A DNA stretch of 64,000 nt from Asanoa ishikariensis (GTDB taxonomy: Bacteria > Actinomycetota > Actinomycetes > Mycobacteriales > Micromonosporaceae): the NCBI RefSeq assembly GCF_900107455.1, contig NZ_FNQB01000005.1:124001-188000 (forward strand), written 5' to 3'. Shown here piece after piece: positions 41,001-49,315 of this stretch. Position 1 is the stretch's first letter. Every line of letters begins with the position of its first letter. Below the pieces are notes generated by a model. It was not told where the DNA came from. It saw only the letters and a list, made by a program, of their open reading frames with translations, and searched no databases. Position numbers and translations under genes: made by a program.

Positions 41001-41978
41001 GTGCTTCCTGCGATCAGCGGCTCCACCGTAGACGGCAATGACTGGCTCGACCCGCAGTGGCGGGCGGGCGCCGAGGCCTGGGTGACCGAGCGGCTCGCCG
41101 CCCTCTCCACGCCTGTCACGGGCCCGATCGAGCAGACCCGGGTGCGTCCGTGGTCGGTCAGCCTGCGGGTGCCGACCGCCGCCGGTGCGTACTGGTTCAA
41201 GGCCAACACGTTCGGCTGCCGCTACGAGGCCGGCCTGGCCTCAGCCCTGGGCTGGTGGGCGCCCGACGCCGTGCTGGTGCCGGTCGCCGTGGAGCCTGAC
41301 CGCGGCTGGCTGCTGACCGCCGACGCCGGCCCGATCCTGCGCGAGACCTCGCCGTCGCTGGACGACTGGGCGTCGCTGCTGGCGTCGTACGCGCAGTTGC
41401 AGCAGGCCCTGGCCGTACGGGCCGACGAGATGGTCGCGCTCGGCGTGCCCGACCAGCGCCCGCGCCTCCTGCCTGGTTTGCTGGCCGGCCTGCTCGACGA
41501 TCCGGCGGTCCGCGCGGACCTCGGCACCGACCGGCTGGCCGCCATCACCGCGGTGGTGCCGGCCTACGAGACCTGGTGCGCGGAACTGGCCGGAGACGGC
41601 CTGGGCGCGTCGCTGCAACACGACGACCTCCACGACGGCAACGTCTTCGTCAACGGCCGCTTCTTCGACTGGGGCGACGCGAGCGTGGCGCACCCGTTCG
41701 GCACGCTCCTGGTCACGCTGTCGTCGGCGGGCTACACCTTCGGCCTGGACCCGGGCGCACCGGAACTGCTGCGGCTCCGTGACGCCTACCTGTCCGCCTG
41801 GCCGGGCGACCCGGTGGCCCTGCGCCACTCGGCCACGCTGGCCTGCCGCGTCACCCGCGTCAGCCGCGCGCTCTCGTGGCGGCGGTCGCTGGACCGCTCG
41901 GCGCTGCCGTTGGACGACGACGTGCGCACCGCACCCGCGGACTGGCTGGGCGAACTAACCGAACCCGACGTGATCTGA
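41001..41978 (+). CDS. Aminoglycoside-phosphotransferase-fold kinase
   Basis: A 325-aa small-molecule kinase of the APH/choline-kinase superfamily. The catalytic loop is LQHDDLHDGNVFVNG (Asp base, Asn metal ligand) and the metal-binding Asp is in RFFDWGDASVAHPF. The N-lobe lysine region is AYWFKANTFG. Target unknown: such genes phosphorylate aminoglycosides, macrolides, homoserine or choline-like compounds. The leaderless GTG at 41001 is preferred over GTG 40992. The stop and that of the convergent serine hydrolase lie in a TGACGTCA palindrome. Confidence 0.75.
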   Translation: MLPAISGSTVDGNDWLDPQWRAGAEAWVTERLAALSTPVTGPIEQTRVRPWSVSLRVPTAAGAYWFKANTFGCRYEAGLASALGWWAPDAVLVPVAVEPDRGWLLTADAGPILRETSPSLDDWASLLASYAQLQQALAVRADEMVALGVPDQRPRLLPGLLAGLLDDPAVRADLGTDRLAAITAVVPAYETWCAELAGDGLGASLQHDDLHDGNVFVNGRFFDWGDASVAHPFGTLLVTLSSAGYTFGLDPGAPELLRLRDAYLSAWPGDPVALRHSATLACRVTRVSRALSWRRSLDRSALPLDDDVRTAPADWLGELTEPDVI

Positions 41979-41980
41979 CG

Positions 41981-43381
41981 TCAGGCCACGTCGGGCCTCG
42001 TCATGAGTGGCGAGGTCAGGTGCAGCACCAGATCGGGGTCGGTCAGGGGCACGATGTTCCAGGTCGCGACCGCGGTGCCGGCGTACACCACCAGCCTGAC
42101 CCGGTGCGGCGTGGTGATGACGTAGAGGTCGGCGACGAACGTGTCGCCCTGCCAGGCGCCGGTCGCTACCACCGGGCGGCCCAGCGGTGCGCTTTCCCGC
42201 CATTCGCCGTGGCCCACCTCGACTTTCAGGGACGAGCCGAGGCTCACGAGCCAGCCATCCTCCGTAGCGTCGACGGTCACCGTGGTCCCGTCGGGCAGCG
42301 GTGAGTCCTCCGCGGAGGCGTCGAGTCGCGCCTTGACGGAGCGGCCGGGGGCGCCGTCTATCGGGGCGAGTGAGAGGTGCCGCAGCCGGTCGGCGAGGAG
42401 CGCGTCGTCCTCCGCGGTGCCCGCGTCGTCCAGGCCGGGCAGCAGGCAGTCCCACAGGGCGGCGGTGATCGCCTCTTCCTGGATCATGGCGCCGGTCACG
42501 ACGACCACGAGATCGTGCGAGGGTACGACGATGCACTGCTGGCCGAAGGCGCCTTGGCCCCGGTAGCCGTGGCGGGACATCCAGAACTGGTAGCCGTACC
42601 CGCAGAGTGCGTCGGGGTTCTCCGCCCAGCCCTCGACGTGCCGCGTCTCGATCCACGGCGTGGTCGCGAGCCGCACCCACTCGCTCGGGACGAGCTGCCG
42701 GTCGCCCCAACGGCCGCCGCGCAACAGCAGTTCGCCGAAGGCGGCGACCGCCTCTGTTGTCAGGTGCAGGCCGTGGAACCCGAACACGGCACCGCTCGCC
42801 ACGCGATCCCACTCGGCGTGGTCGACGCCCATCGGCCGCAGGAGGCGGTCGTCGAGGAACTCCGGCAGTTCGCGGCCCGTGACCCGCTCCACCATCCGGG
42901 CCAGGACGTAGGTGGTCGCGTTGTCGTACGCGTGGAAGGTTCCCTCGGAGTGGGGAAACGGGACGCGCAGGAAGCCCTTCACCAGGTCGTCCGGTTCGAG
43001 GTCCCAGGCCTCGCCGAGGCTGTCCGTGTCGTGCCCGGCCGACATGGACAGCAGGTGGTGCACCGTGATGCGGCGGGCCTGCTCCGAGATGCCGTCCGGT
43101 ACGCGGTCGGGCAACACGTCCACCACCCGGTCGTCCAGCGCGAGCAGCCCGTCGGCGATCGCGAGCCCCACGGCGACCGAGGTGAACGACTTGGTCAGCG
43201 AGTAGAGCAGGTGCGGGCGCTCGGCCGAATAGGGCGCCCACCAGCCTTCGGCAGCGACGTGCCCGTGTCGCACGACCATGATGGAGTGGCACTCGATGGA
43301 CTGCGCCTCGAACCGGTCCAGCACCGCGTTGACGGCACGGGACGGCACCCCCGAAGCGGACCGTGGCAGCAGAGCGGGCAT
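41981..43381 (-). CDS. Beta-lactamase-family serine hydrolase with C-terminal beta domain
   Basis: A 466-aa protein of the class C beta-lactamase/DD-peptidase fold. The nucleophile is in YSLTKSF (SxxK) and the Tyr motif in HAYDNATTYVLARM (YxN). The third KTG-like motif appears as HGYRGQGAFGQQ. There is no signal peptide, so it is probably a cytoplasmic esterase or amidase. After about residue 330 comes an extra beta-rich domain (TTVTVDATEDGWLVSLG). It starts at ATG 43381, divergent from the acyl-CoA ligase gene. Confidence 0.83.
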   Translation of the reverse strand: MPALLPRSASGVPSRAVNAVLDRFEAQSIECHSIMVVRHGHVAAEGWWAPYSAERPHLLYSLTKSFTSVAVGLAIADGLLALDDRVVDVLPDRVPDGISEQARRITVHHLLSMSAGHDTDSLGEAWDLEPDDLVKGFLRVPFPHSEGTFHAYDNATTYVLARMVERVTGRELPEFLDDRLLRPMGVDHAEWDRVASGAVFGFHGLHLTTEAVAAFGELLLRGGRWGDRQLVPSEWVRLATTPWIETRHVEGWAENPDALCGYGYQFWMSRHGYRGQGAFGQQCIVVPSHDLVVVVTGAMIQEEAITAALWDCLLPGLDDAGTAEDDALLADRLRHLSLAPIDGAPGRSVKARLDASAEDSPLPDGTTVTVDATEDGWLVSLGSSLKVEVGHGEWRESAPLGRPVVATGAWQGDTFVADLYVITTPHRVRLVVYAGTAVATWNIVPLTDPDLVLHLTSPLMTRPDVA

Positions 43382-43480
43382 CCACGCACCCTAGAAGATC
43401 GCGGTGACATTCAGCAGGTGTTATCCGGCGCGGGTTCGGCGAGAATCGACGGATCTCGTCGTCCCCTGGGAGGCACCGCC

Positions 43481-44938
43481 GTGACGTTCAACCTCAGCGT
43501 GATCCTCCGCGAGTCCGCCCGCCGCGACCCCGACAAGACCGCGGTCATCTTCGGTGATCGCAAGGTCAGCTTCGCCGAGCTCGACGCGGCCGCCGACCGG
43601 GCCGCGGCCGGACTGCTGCGGCACGCGTCACCCGGCGACCGGGTGGCGCTGATGCTGCCCAACCGCGTCGAGTTTCTCGAGTGCTACTTCGGCATTCTCA
43701 AGGCCGGCCTGGTCGCGGTGCCGATGAACCCGTTGCTGAAGGCCGCCGAAGTCGCGCACATCGTCAACGACAGCGGCGCCCGCGTGGTGGTCGCCGGCGA
43801 CCTGTCGGCCGGCGAGGTAAACGGCGTCCCGGTGCTCAACCCCGACCGATCCGACTACCTGGGCGACCCGGACCCGCTGCCCTACGCGGCCACCACGAAC
43901 GCCGACGACACCGCGGTCATCATCTACACGAGCGGCACGACCGGCCGGCCCAAGGGCGCGGAGCTGACCCACTTCCAGCTCTATCTGAACTGTTCGCTGT
44001 CCGGCGAGCGGTTCGACAGCGGACCCGATGACGTGGCGCTCGCGGTGCTCCCGTTCTTCCACGTGTACGGACTGTCCAGTGTGGTCAACGTGGCGATCCG
44101 CAAGGGCGGCACGATCGTGGCCGTGCCCCGTTTCGACGTGGAGCTCGTGCTCGACGCGCTGCACGACCACCGGGTCAGCATCCTCGCCGGAGTGCCGACC
44201 ATGTACCACGCCCTGCTCAACGCCGACACCGGCGACCGCGACCTGTCGGCGCTGCGGCTCGGTTCGTGCGGCGGCGCGTCCATGCCCGAGGCGGTGCTCA
44301 AGGGCGTCGAGGAGAAGTTCGGCATCACGGTGCTGGAGGGCTACGGGCTCTCCGAGACCGGCAGCACCGCGACGATGAACCCGGGCGTCGACGACCGCCG
44401 CATCCTCTCCATCGGCCGGCCGATCTGGGGTGTCGACGTGCGGGTCGCGGCATCGGACGGCGCGGAGGTGCCGACCGGCGAGGTTGGCGAGCTGCTGGTC
44501 CGCGGCCACGTGGTGATGAAGGGCTACCACGGCAACCCCGAGGCCACCGCGGAGACGATCCGGGACGGCTGGCTGCACACCGGCGACCTGGGCTACCGCG
44601 ACCCGGACGGTTTCCTCTACGTGGTCGACCGGATCAAGGACCTGATCATCCGGGGCGGTTTCAACGTGTACCCACGCGAGGTGGAAGAGGTCCTCTACGG
44701 CCACCCGGCCGTGGCCGAGGCGGCGGTGGTCGGCCGACCCGACGAGCGGCTCGGCGAGGAGATCGTCGCGGTGGTCTCCGTGCGGCCGGGCGCCGACCTG
44801 GACCCCGCCGAGCTGATCGCCTACTGCCGGACCCGGCTGGCCGACTACAAGTGCCCGCGCGAGGTGCGGGTGCTGGACACGCTGCCCAAGAGCGCGACCG
44901 GAAAGCTCCTCAAACGCGAGCTTCGGGCGAGCCTCTGA
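43481..44938 (+). CDS. Long-chain-type acyl-CoA ligase (AMP-binding)
   Basis: A 485-aa adenylate-forming enzyme that activates a carboxylic acid with ATP and CoA. GTG 43481 follows GGGAGG by 7 nt. Motifs in order: IIYTSGTTGRPKG (phosphate loop), LEGYGLSETGST, GWLHTGDLGYRDPDGFLYVVDR (ATP/hinge), GGFNVYPREVEEVL, and SATGKLLKREL with the catalytic Lys. The length suits fatty or aromatic acids. The convergent neighbour is a CYP152-type fatty-acid peroxygenase, suggesting a shared fatty-acid pool. Confidence 0.9.
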   Translation: MTFNLSVILRESARRDPDKTAVIFGDRKVSFAELDAAADRAAAGLLRHASPGDRVALMLPNRVEFLECYFGILKAGLVAVPMNPLLKAAEVAHIVNDSGARVVVAGDLSAGEVNGVPVLNPDRSDYLGDPDPLPYAATTNADDTAVIIYTSGTTGRPKGAELTHFQLYLNCSLSGERFDSGPDDVALAVLPFFHVYGLSSVVNVAIRKGGTIVAVPRFDVELVLDALHDHRVSILAGVPTMYHALLNADTGDRDLSALRLGSCGGASMPEAVLKGVEEKFGITVLEGYGLSETGSTATMNPGVDDRRILSIGRPIWGVDVRVAASDGAEVPTGEVGELLVRGHVVMKGYHGNPEATAETIRDGWLHTGDLGYRDPDGFLYVVDRIKDLIIRGGFNVYPREVEEVLYGHPAVAEAAVVGRPDERLGEEIVAVVSVRPGADLDPAELIAYCRTRLADYKCPREVRVLDTLPKSATGKLLKRELRASL

Positions 44939-46144
44939 CTAACGGGGTACGACGATCATGCCGTCCCGTGGTCGGGTCGGTACGCGGTCCAGGGGAATGT
45001 CGAGGTCCTGTGGCGGCACGTCGTAGTCCAGGCAGGCCACCCGGATCGCGAGGTCGGACAGCAGCGCGACCGTGTTCGGCTCGCCTGGGCAGCGGTGGCC
45101 GGCGGCGGGGTTGCCGGCGCCCTGCGACACGAGGGTGAACGGGTCCCGCGCGGCCTCCGCGTCCGGGCCGAGGAACCGCTCCGGGTCGAAGCGGTACGGG
45201 TCCTTCCACAGCGCCGGGTCGTGGTTCTGCCCGTACAGGTCGAGCAGGATCAGCGAGCCTGTCGGGATGGCGTGCCCGGCGAACTCGACGTCGCCGGCCG
45301 CCCGGCCGCCGACGAACGGCGCGAAGGGGTAGAACCGGCGGACCTCGTGGGCGAACGCCTCCGCGAACGCGCGGTCGCCGGACCGCAGAGGATCCCGGTG
45401 GTCGGGCCAGCGGTGCAGGGCGTGCGCGGCGAACGCGACGAGCCAACTGACCGCGACCGTGGGCCGCGCGATGTTGAGGATCTCGACGGCGGCGGTTCCC
45501 CGCGTGAGCAGGTGGCCGTCGTCGGCGCGGTGCCGTGCGATGACCTCCAGCGGGGTGTCGCCGCCCGCGCGGCCGTCGCGCAGGGTCGCCACCACGTCGG
45601 ACAGTCGCTGCTCCTGGCGCCGCCGCGCGGCCCGGGCCTGCCAGTGCCGCTGCCCGGCGGTGGCGAATCCGTCGACCATGGCGACGCAGTCCCCGGCCAG
45701 GTCGCCGTCCGGTGGAAGGCCCATCCAGCGGGCGACCCCGTCGGCCAGGACCGCGGCGGCCGCGTCGAGGAGTGACACCGGCCGACCGACCCAGCCTGGC
45801 GCGGCGGTGTCCCAGGCGGCGCCGGTCTCCGCGACGAGGTCGGCGATCCGGTCGGTGGTGAACAGCGTCAGGAACATGGCCTTGCGGTGCCGGTGCTCCA
45901 GGCTGTCGAGCGTGTGCACCGCGCCGCGCCCGAACAGGGTCGCCTGGACGGAACCCGGGACGGCGCCGGTGCGGCGCACGTGCCGCTCGTCGTAGAAGAA
46001 GCGGGCGGCCGACGGCCCGCCGATGCCGTACGCCCGCCGACCCAGCAACCGCGTCTCGACCACACCGTCGGCGCTGCCTCGGCGGCTGTCCGGCAGCCAG
46101 GCATAGCCCTTGACCAGAAGGGCGGCGGAACTGTCGCGCATCAT
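44939..46144 (-). CDS. CYP152-family peroxygenase P450 (OleT/BSbeta-like)
   Basis: A 401-aa haem-thiolate enzyme that uses H2O2 on free fatty acids. Family features: the substrate-carboxylate Arg-Pro in ARPTVAVSW on the I-helix (in place of acid-alcohol), HEVRRFYPFAPFVGGRA, LLDLYGQNHDP and the haem Cys in AGHRCPGEPNT. The distal position that is Gln85 in P450-BSbeta and His85 in the decarboxylase OleT is His here (GAVHTLDS, H77). Alpha/beta hydroxylation or decarboxylation to terminal alkenes are both possible. ATG 46144 follows GGAAG; earlier starts at 46156/46162 exist. It is downstream of the serine hydrolase gene at 46184. Confidence 0.88.
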   Translation of the reverse strand: MMRDSSAALLVKGYAWLPDSRRGSADGVVETRLLGRRAYGIGGPSAARFFYDERHVRRTGAVPGSVQATLFGRGAVHTLDSLEHRHRKAMFLTLFTTDRIADLVAETGAAWDTAAPGWVGRPVSLLDAAAAVLADGVARWMGLPPDGDLAGDCVAMVDGFATAGQRHWQARAARRRQEQRLSDVVATLRDGRAGGDTPLEVIARHRADDGHLLTRGTAAVEILNIARPTVAVSWLVAFAAHALHRWPDHRDPLRSGDRAFAEAFAHEVRRFYPFAPFVGGRAAGDVEFAGHAIPTGSLILLDLYGQNHDPALWKDPYRFDPERFLGPDAEAARDPFTLVSQGAGNPAAGHRCPGEPNTVALLSDLAIRVACLDYDVPPQDLDIPLDRVPTRPRDGMIVVPR

Positions 46145-46183
46145 GGCGACTTCCATTCCCACTGGAAATTGGTCATAAACGGG

Positions 46184-47695
46184 TCAGTTCGGGCCCACTT
46201 CGCGACGGACCGTTTCGACGCCGGCGACCGCGAGTGTCGGAGTGCCGTCCGGGTCGCGGCGCAGCAGCACGGTCGAGCCGGGCAGCAGGCCGTCGGCCAT
46301 GAGGTAGGTCTCGCCGCGTACCCAGCGCAGGTCGAAGCGGCGGGACTGCAGGTGCAGGACCAGTCGCGACTTCTCCAGCGTCAGCAGGTAGCCGCCCTCG
46401 TAGTAGCCCAGCCACGGCCCGACCCGGCGCGGGTCGACCGGGTGCGTCGTGGGGCCTTTCGCGGTCAAACTCTCGCGCGCCCGCGCCGCCGCCGCGCTGA
46501 CCTTCGGCGGCACGCCCTCGTTGAGGCCGAACCGGCCGCTGAGGATCGCGTTGAGCGCGTAGAGGTAGAGGAACAGGCCCGTCGGTTCCGGGTTGATGTT
46601 GTTGAGCACGACCAGTCCGAGGTCGCGTTCGGGCAGGAAGCCGATGTACGCGGTGAAGCCGTCGATCGCCCCGTTGTGCCAGACGAGCGACGTGCCGTCG
46701 GTGAACCGCTCGCGGATCCAGCCCATGCCATAGCCCTGCGCGACGCCGTCCGGGTCGAGGACCGGGTCGATGGGCACGTCCACGTGCGGCTTCCAGCACT
46801 CGGCGAGGTTCGCGGCCGAGACCACCCGCCGGCCGGTCACCGAGCGGCCGCGACGCAGTTGCAGGCGTACGTAGCTGGCCATGTCGTCCAGTGTGGACAG
46901 CGTGCCGCCGGCCGGTGCGTAGCTGCCGACCGGGCCGTACGGCAGGACATTGGTGTTGCCGAAGATGTCGACGCCGTTGCCCCGGCTGTAGTCGGCGACC
47001 ACGCCGCGCGGGTCGTCGGCGATCGTGCTGCCGGTCATGCCGGCCGGTGCGAACAGGCGCGTGCGGATCGCCTCGACCCAGGCGGCCGCGACGTCGGCGG
47101 GTCGCACGCCCGAGGCGAGCAGCGGCAGGTAGCCGCCGGTGGCGTACACCGTGTTGTTGTAGATCCAACGGGTTTCCGGCGGTGCCTCGACCGGCAGGTT
47201 GACGACCTGTTGGAGCAGTTGCTCGGCGGTCGGGTAGCCCTCGTGCAGCGCGGAGAGCGCCGGCGGCTCGCCGATGCCCGTGCCCATGCCGAGCAGGTCG
47301 CGCACCCGCAGCGTCCGGGTGAGCTCCGGCGTCGGCGCGCGGGACCCGGACCAGGCGTCGACGGCCCGCTGGTCCCAGCCGATGACGCCGTCGTCCACAT
47401 AGGTCGCGGCGAGCAGCGACGACATCGACTTGGTGGTCGAGGCGACCAGGAAGTGCGTACGCGGTGAGATGGCCGTTCGCCGGCCCGGGTCGGTGTGGCC
47501 GAGGGTCAACCGGTGCAGCACGCGGTCGGCGCTGACGATCGCCACCGCGGCGCCGACCAGTCGCTCGCGACCGAACTCGGCCCGGACCTGCCGGTCGAAG
47601 TCGGCCCAGGGCAGCGGTGCCGCGGTCGCCGGTGTGCCCAGCGCCCCGGCACCGGCGGCGAGACCAAGAGCACGCAGGATCGTCCGTCGTCGCAT
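46184..47695 (-). CDS. Tat-exported beta-lactamase-family serine hydrolase
   Basis: A 503-aa penicillin-binding-protein-like esterase. The N-terminus MRRRTILRALGLAAGAGALGTPATA is a twin-arginine-type signal. Active-site motifs are STTKSM (SxxK), IYNNTVY (YxN) and WHNGAI (HxG replacing KTG). A C-terminal beta domain of about 100 residues follows. It is probably an esterase, DD-peptidase or lactamase of the EstB type. The P450 gene follows on the same strand within 40 nt. Confidence 0.84.
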   Translation of the reverse strand: MRRRTILRALGLAAGAGALGTPATAAPLPWADFDRQVRAEFGRERLVGAAVAIVSADRVLHRLTLGHTDPGRRTAISPRTHFLVASTTKSMSSLLAATYVDDGVIGWDQRAVDAWSGSRAPTPELTRTLRVRDLLGMGTGIGEPPALSALHEGYPTAEQLLQQVVNLPVEAPPETRWIYNNTVYATGGYLPLLASGVRPADVAAAWVEAIRTRLFAPAGMTGSTIADDPRGVVADYSRGNGVDIFGNTNVLPYGPVGSYAPAGGTLSTLDDMASYVRLQLRRGRSVTGRRVVSAANLAECWKPHVDVPIDPVLDPDGVAQGYGMGWIRERFTDGTSLVWHNGAIDGFTAYIGFLPERDLGLVVLNNINPEPTGLFLYLYALNAILSGRFGLNEGVPPKVSAAAARARESLTAKGPTTHPVDPRRVGPWLGYYEGGYLLTLEKSRLVLHLQSRRFDLRWVRGETYLMADGLLPGSTVLLRRDPDGTPTLAVAGVETVRREVGPN

Positions 47696-47742
47696 GCTCT
47701 TCGTTTACCGCAAATCCGGACATAGGGCCTATCCGACACGCG

Positions 47743-47775
47743 CGAAGGGCGACCCCTGGTCGGGGTCGCCCTTCG
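47743..47775 (-). terminator. Hairpin terminator after the deazaflavin nitroreductase gene
   Basis: CGAAGGGCGACCCC (47743-47756) pairs perfectly with GGGGTCGCCCTTCG (47762-47775), a 14-bp stem with a 5-nt loop. It lies 13 nt after the stop of the leftward gene at 47789. Confidence 0.82.
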
Positions 47776-47788
47776 ATTCGAAGGGGCC

Positions 47789-48226
47789 TTACGCCTTCGG
47801 GGTCAGCACGAAGATCGGGATCAGCCGGTCGGTCTTCGTCTGGTACTCGTCGTAGTCCGGCCAGGTCGCGGTGGCCCGCTGCCACCAGGCCGCGCGCTCG
47901 TCGCCGGTCGCCACGCGGGCCACGTAGTCCTTGCGGACCGCCCCGTCCTGAAGCTCGACGTGCGGGTGGGCGACGAGGTTGTGGTACCAGACGGGGTGGG
48001 TCGGCGCGCCACCCTTCGAGGCGACCACCGCGTACTCGCCTTCGTGCTCGACCCGCATCAGGGGCGTCTTGCGGATCTTGCCGCTTTTGGCGCCGACCGA
48101 GGTCAGCAGGATGATCGGACGACCACGCAGCGTGTTGCCTTCCGCACCCTCGGTGCTCTCGAACAGCTCGGCCTGCTTGCGGGCCCAATCACTGGGGCTG
48201 GGGGCGTACTCACCGCTCAGGGGCAC
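47789..48226 (-). CDS. Deazaflavin (F420)-dependent nitroreductase-family protein
   Basis: A 145-aa split-barrel protein of the DDN family, which in mycobacteria binds F420H2 and reduces quinones or nitro drugs. [57 protein letters not shown] covers the family core, including the F420 phosphate-binding Ser/Lys region. GTG 48226 follows GGAGA. It is downstream of the kinase-fold gene by 9 nt, so it may be part of that operon. A membrane-quinone protective role is the usual proposal. Confidence 0.88.
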   Translation of the reverse strand: MPLSGEYAPSPSDWARKQAELFESTEGAEGNTLRGRPIILLTSVGAKSGKIRKTPLMRVEHEGEYAVVASKGGAPTHPVWYHNLVAHPHVELQDGAVRKDYVARVATGDERAAWWQRATATWPDYDEYQTKTDRLIPIFVLTPKA

Positions 48227-48235
48227 GGTGTCTCC

Positions 48236-49315
48236 TTAACTGGGGGGTAACCGTGAAGCTACCTCGATTTCCTCCGCGTCGGCCATCGCGCGGGCCGCGT
48301 CCGCCGCCGGGTACGGAGTCGTCCGGCTCGTGCCCCACAGGTCCCAGAAGAAGTCGTTGAACACCACCGCGACCGGCGCGTATCGGCTGACCACGGCCGC
48401 GAGTGGTGACTCCAGCCCGGCAGGCGCGGCACCGGCGGCGCAGGCCCGGATGTAGTCGTTGCGTGCGACCGGGTCCGGCACCCCGGCGGCGTGCGTGACC
48501 AGCCAGTTGACGAGCTGGGCGAGCGTGTAGCAGCGGTCGTGCGTGGCGTGGTGGTCGACGAAATCGCGCTCGTCGGAAGACAGGGCGAACGCCGGCGACG
48601 TGGCCAGTCCCAGGTCCGCGAAGTAGAGCCGGCGGCCGTCGGTGAGCACGTTGCCGAAGTGGGCATCGAAATGCAGCAGCCCGTTGGCGTTCATGAAGCC
48701 GACGTCGGCGAGCAGCGCCCGGCACACCATGCGAACGGCGGCGGCGAGCGCGTCCGGTCCGGCGGCCAGCCGGTCGTGCAGCCACCCGTGCAGGCTCCAC
48801 GGCACGTGCTCCTGGAACAGCACGATGCTCGTCGTGGCCGTCGCACGGGCCCGCAGCCGGTGGCCGACTCCCGGTGCGCCGCCCCAGTAGGCGACGGCGG
48901 CCGCGACATCGGCATGCTCCGCGGGCGGCGATGCGGCACCGGGCAGCACCCGCCAGTGATGCAGCAGCGGGAACGCCGCGGTCCGTCCGGCCAGCACCCA
49001 GCCGGTCGCCAGTTGGTTGGCGGCCAGCTCGCGCCAGGCGCCGAAGCCTGGGCTGCCGATCTCGCCGACGCCGTACTGGCAGAACGGCGGAAGGTCGAAC
49101 AGGTTCGCGGTGGACAACGCGTTGGCCCGTTCGAGGTCGCTGAGCGGGATCCGTTTGACGAACACCGCCGCGCCGGCGACGTCGAGGCTGGCCACCTCGC
49201 CGCCGATCCCCGTGCCGATCGCGTGGGCCGACGCCACCCGGTGCGCGAGCTCGTCGTCGGTGAGCCGGGCCAACGCCGCCGAGACGGCCTCGTGGCGGGC
49301 GATGCGTGCGGTCAG
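48236..49315 (-). CDS. Kinase-fold protein coupled to the copper monooxygenase
   Basis: A protein of about 359 aa with a protein-kinase/APH-like fold: Lys in AAVFVKRIPL, catalytic loop LLHFDAHFGNVL (Asp, Asn) and metal motif ADLGLA (DLG for DFG). A long helical C-lobe follows (YTLAQLVNWLVTHAAGV, FNDFFWDLWG). The start is uncertain: the frame opens with a CTG that overlaps the upstream stop as CTGA (49315), and TTG 49273 is the alternative. The tight overlap with the secreted copper enzyme is unexpected for a cytosolic kinase. Target unknown. Confidence 0.68.
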   Translation of the reverse strand: MTARIARHEAVSAALARLTDDELAHRVASAHAIGTGIGGEVASLDVAGAAVFVKRIPLSDLERANALSTANLFDLPPFCQYGVGEIGSPGFGAWRELAANQLATGWVLAGRTAAFPLLHHWRVLPGAASPPAEHADVAAAVAYWGGAPGVGHRLRARATATTSIVLFQEHVPWSLHGWLHDRLAAGPDALAAAVRMVCRALLADVGFMNANGLLHFDAHFGNVLTDGRRLYFADLGLATSPAFALSSDERDFVDHHATHDRCYTLAQLVNWLVTHAAGVPDPVARNDYIRACAAGAAPAGLESPLAAVVSRYAPVAVVFNDFFWDLWGTSRTTPYPAADAARAMADAEEIEVASRLPPS

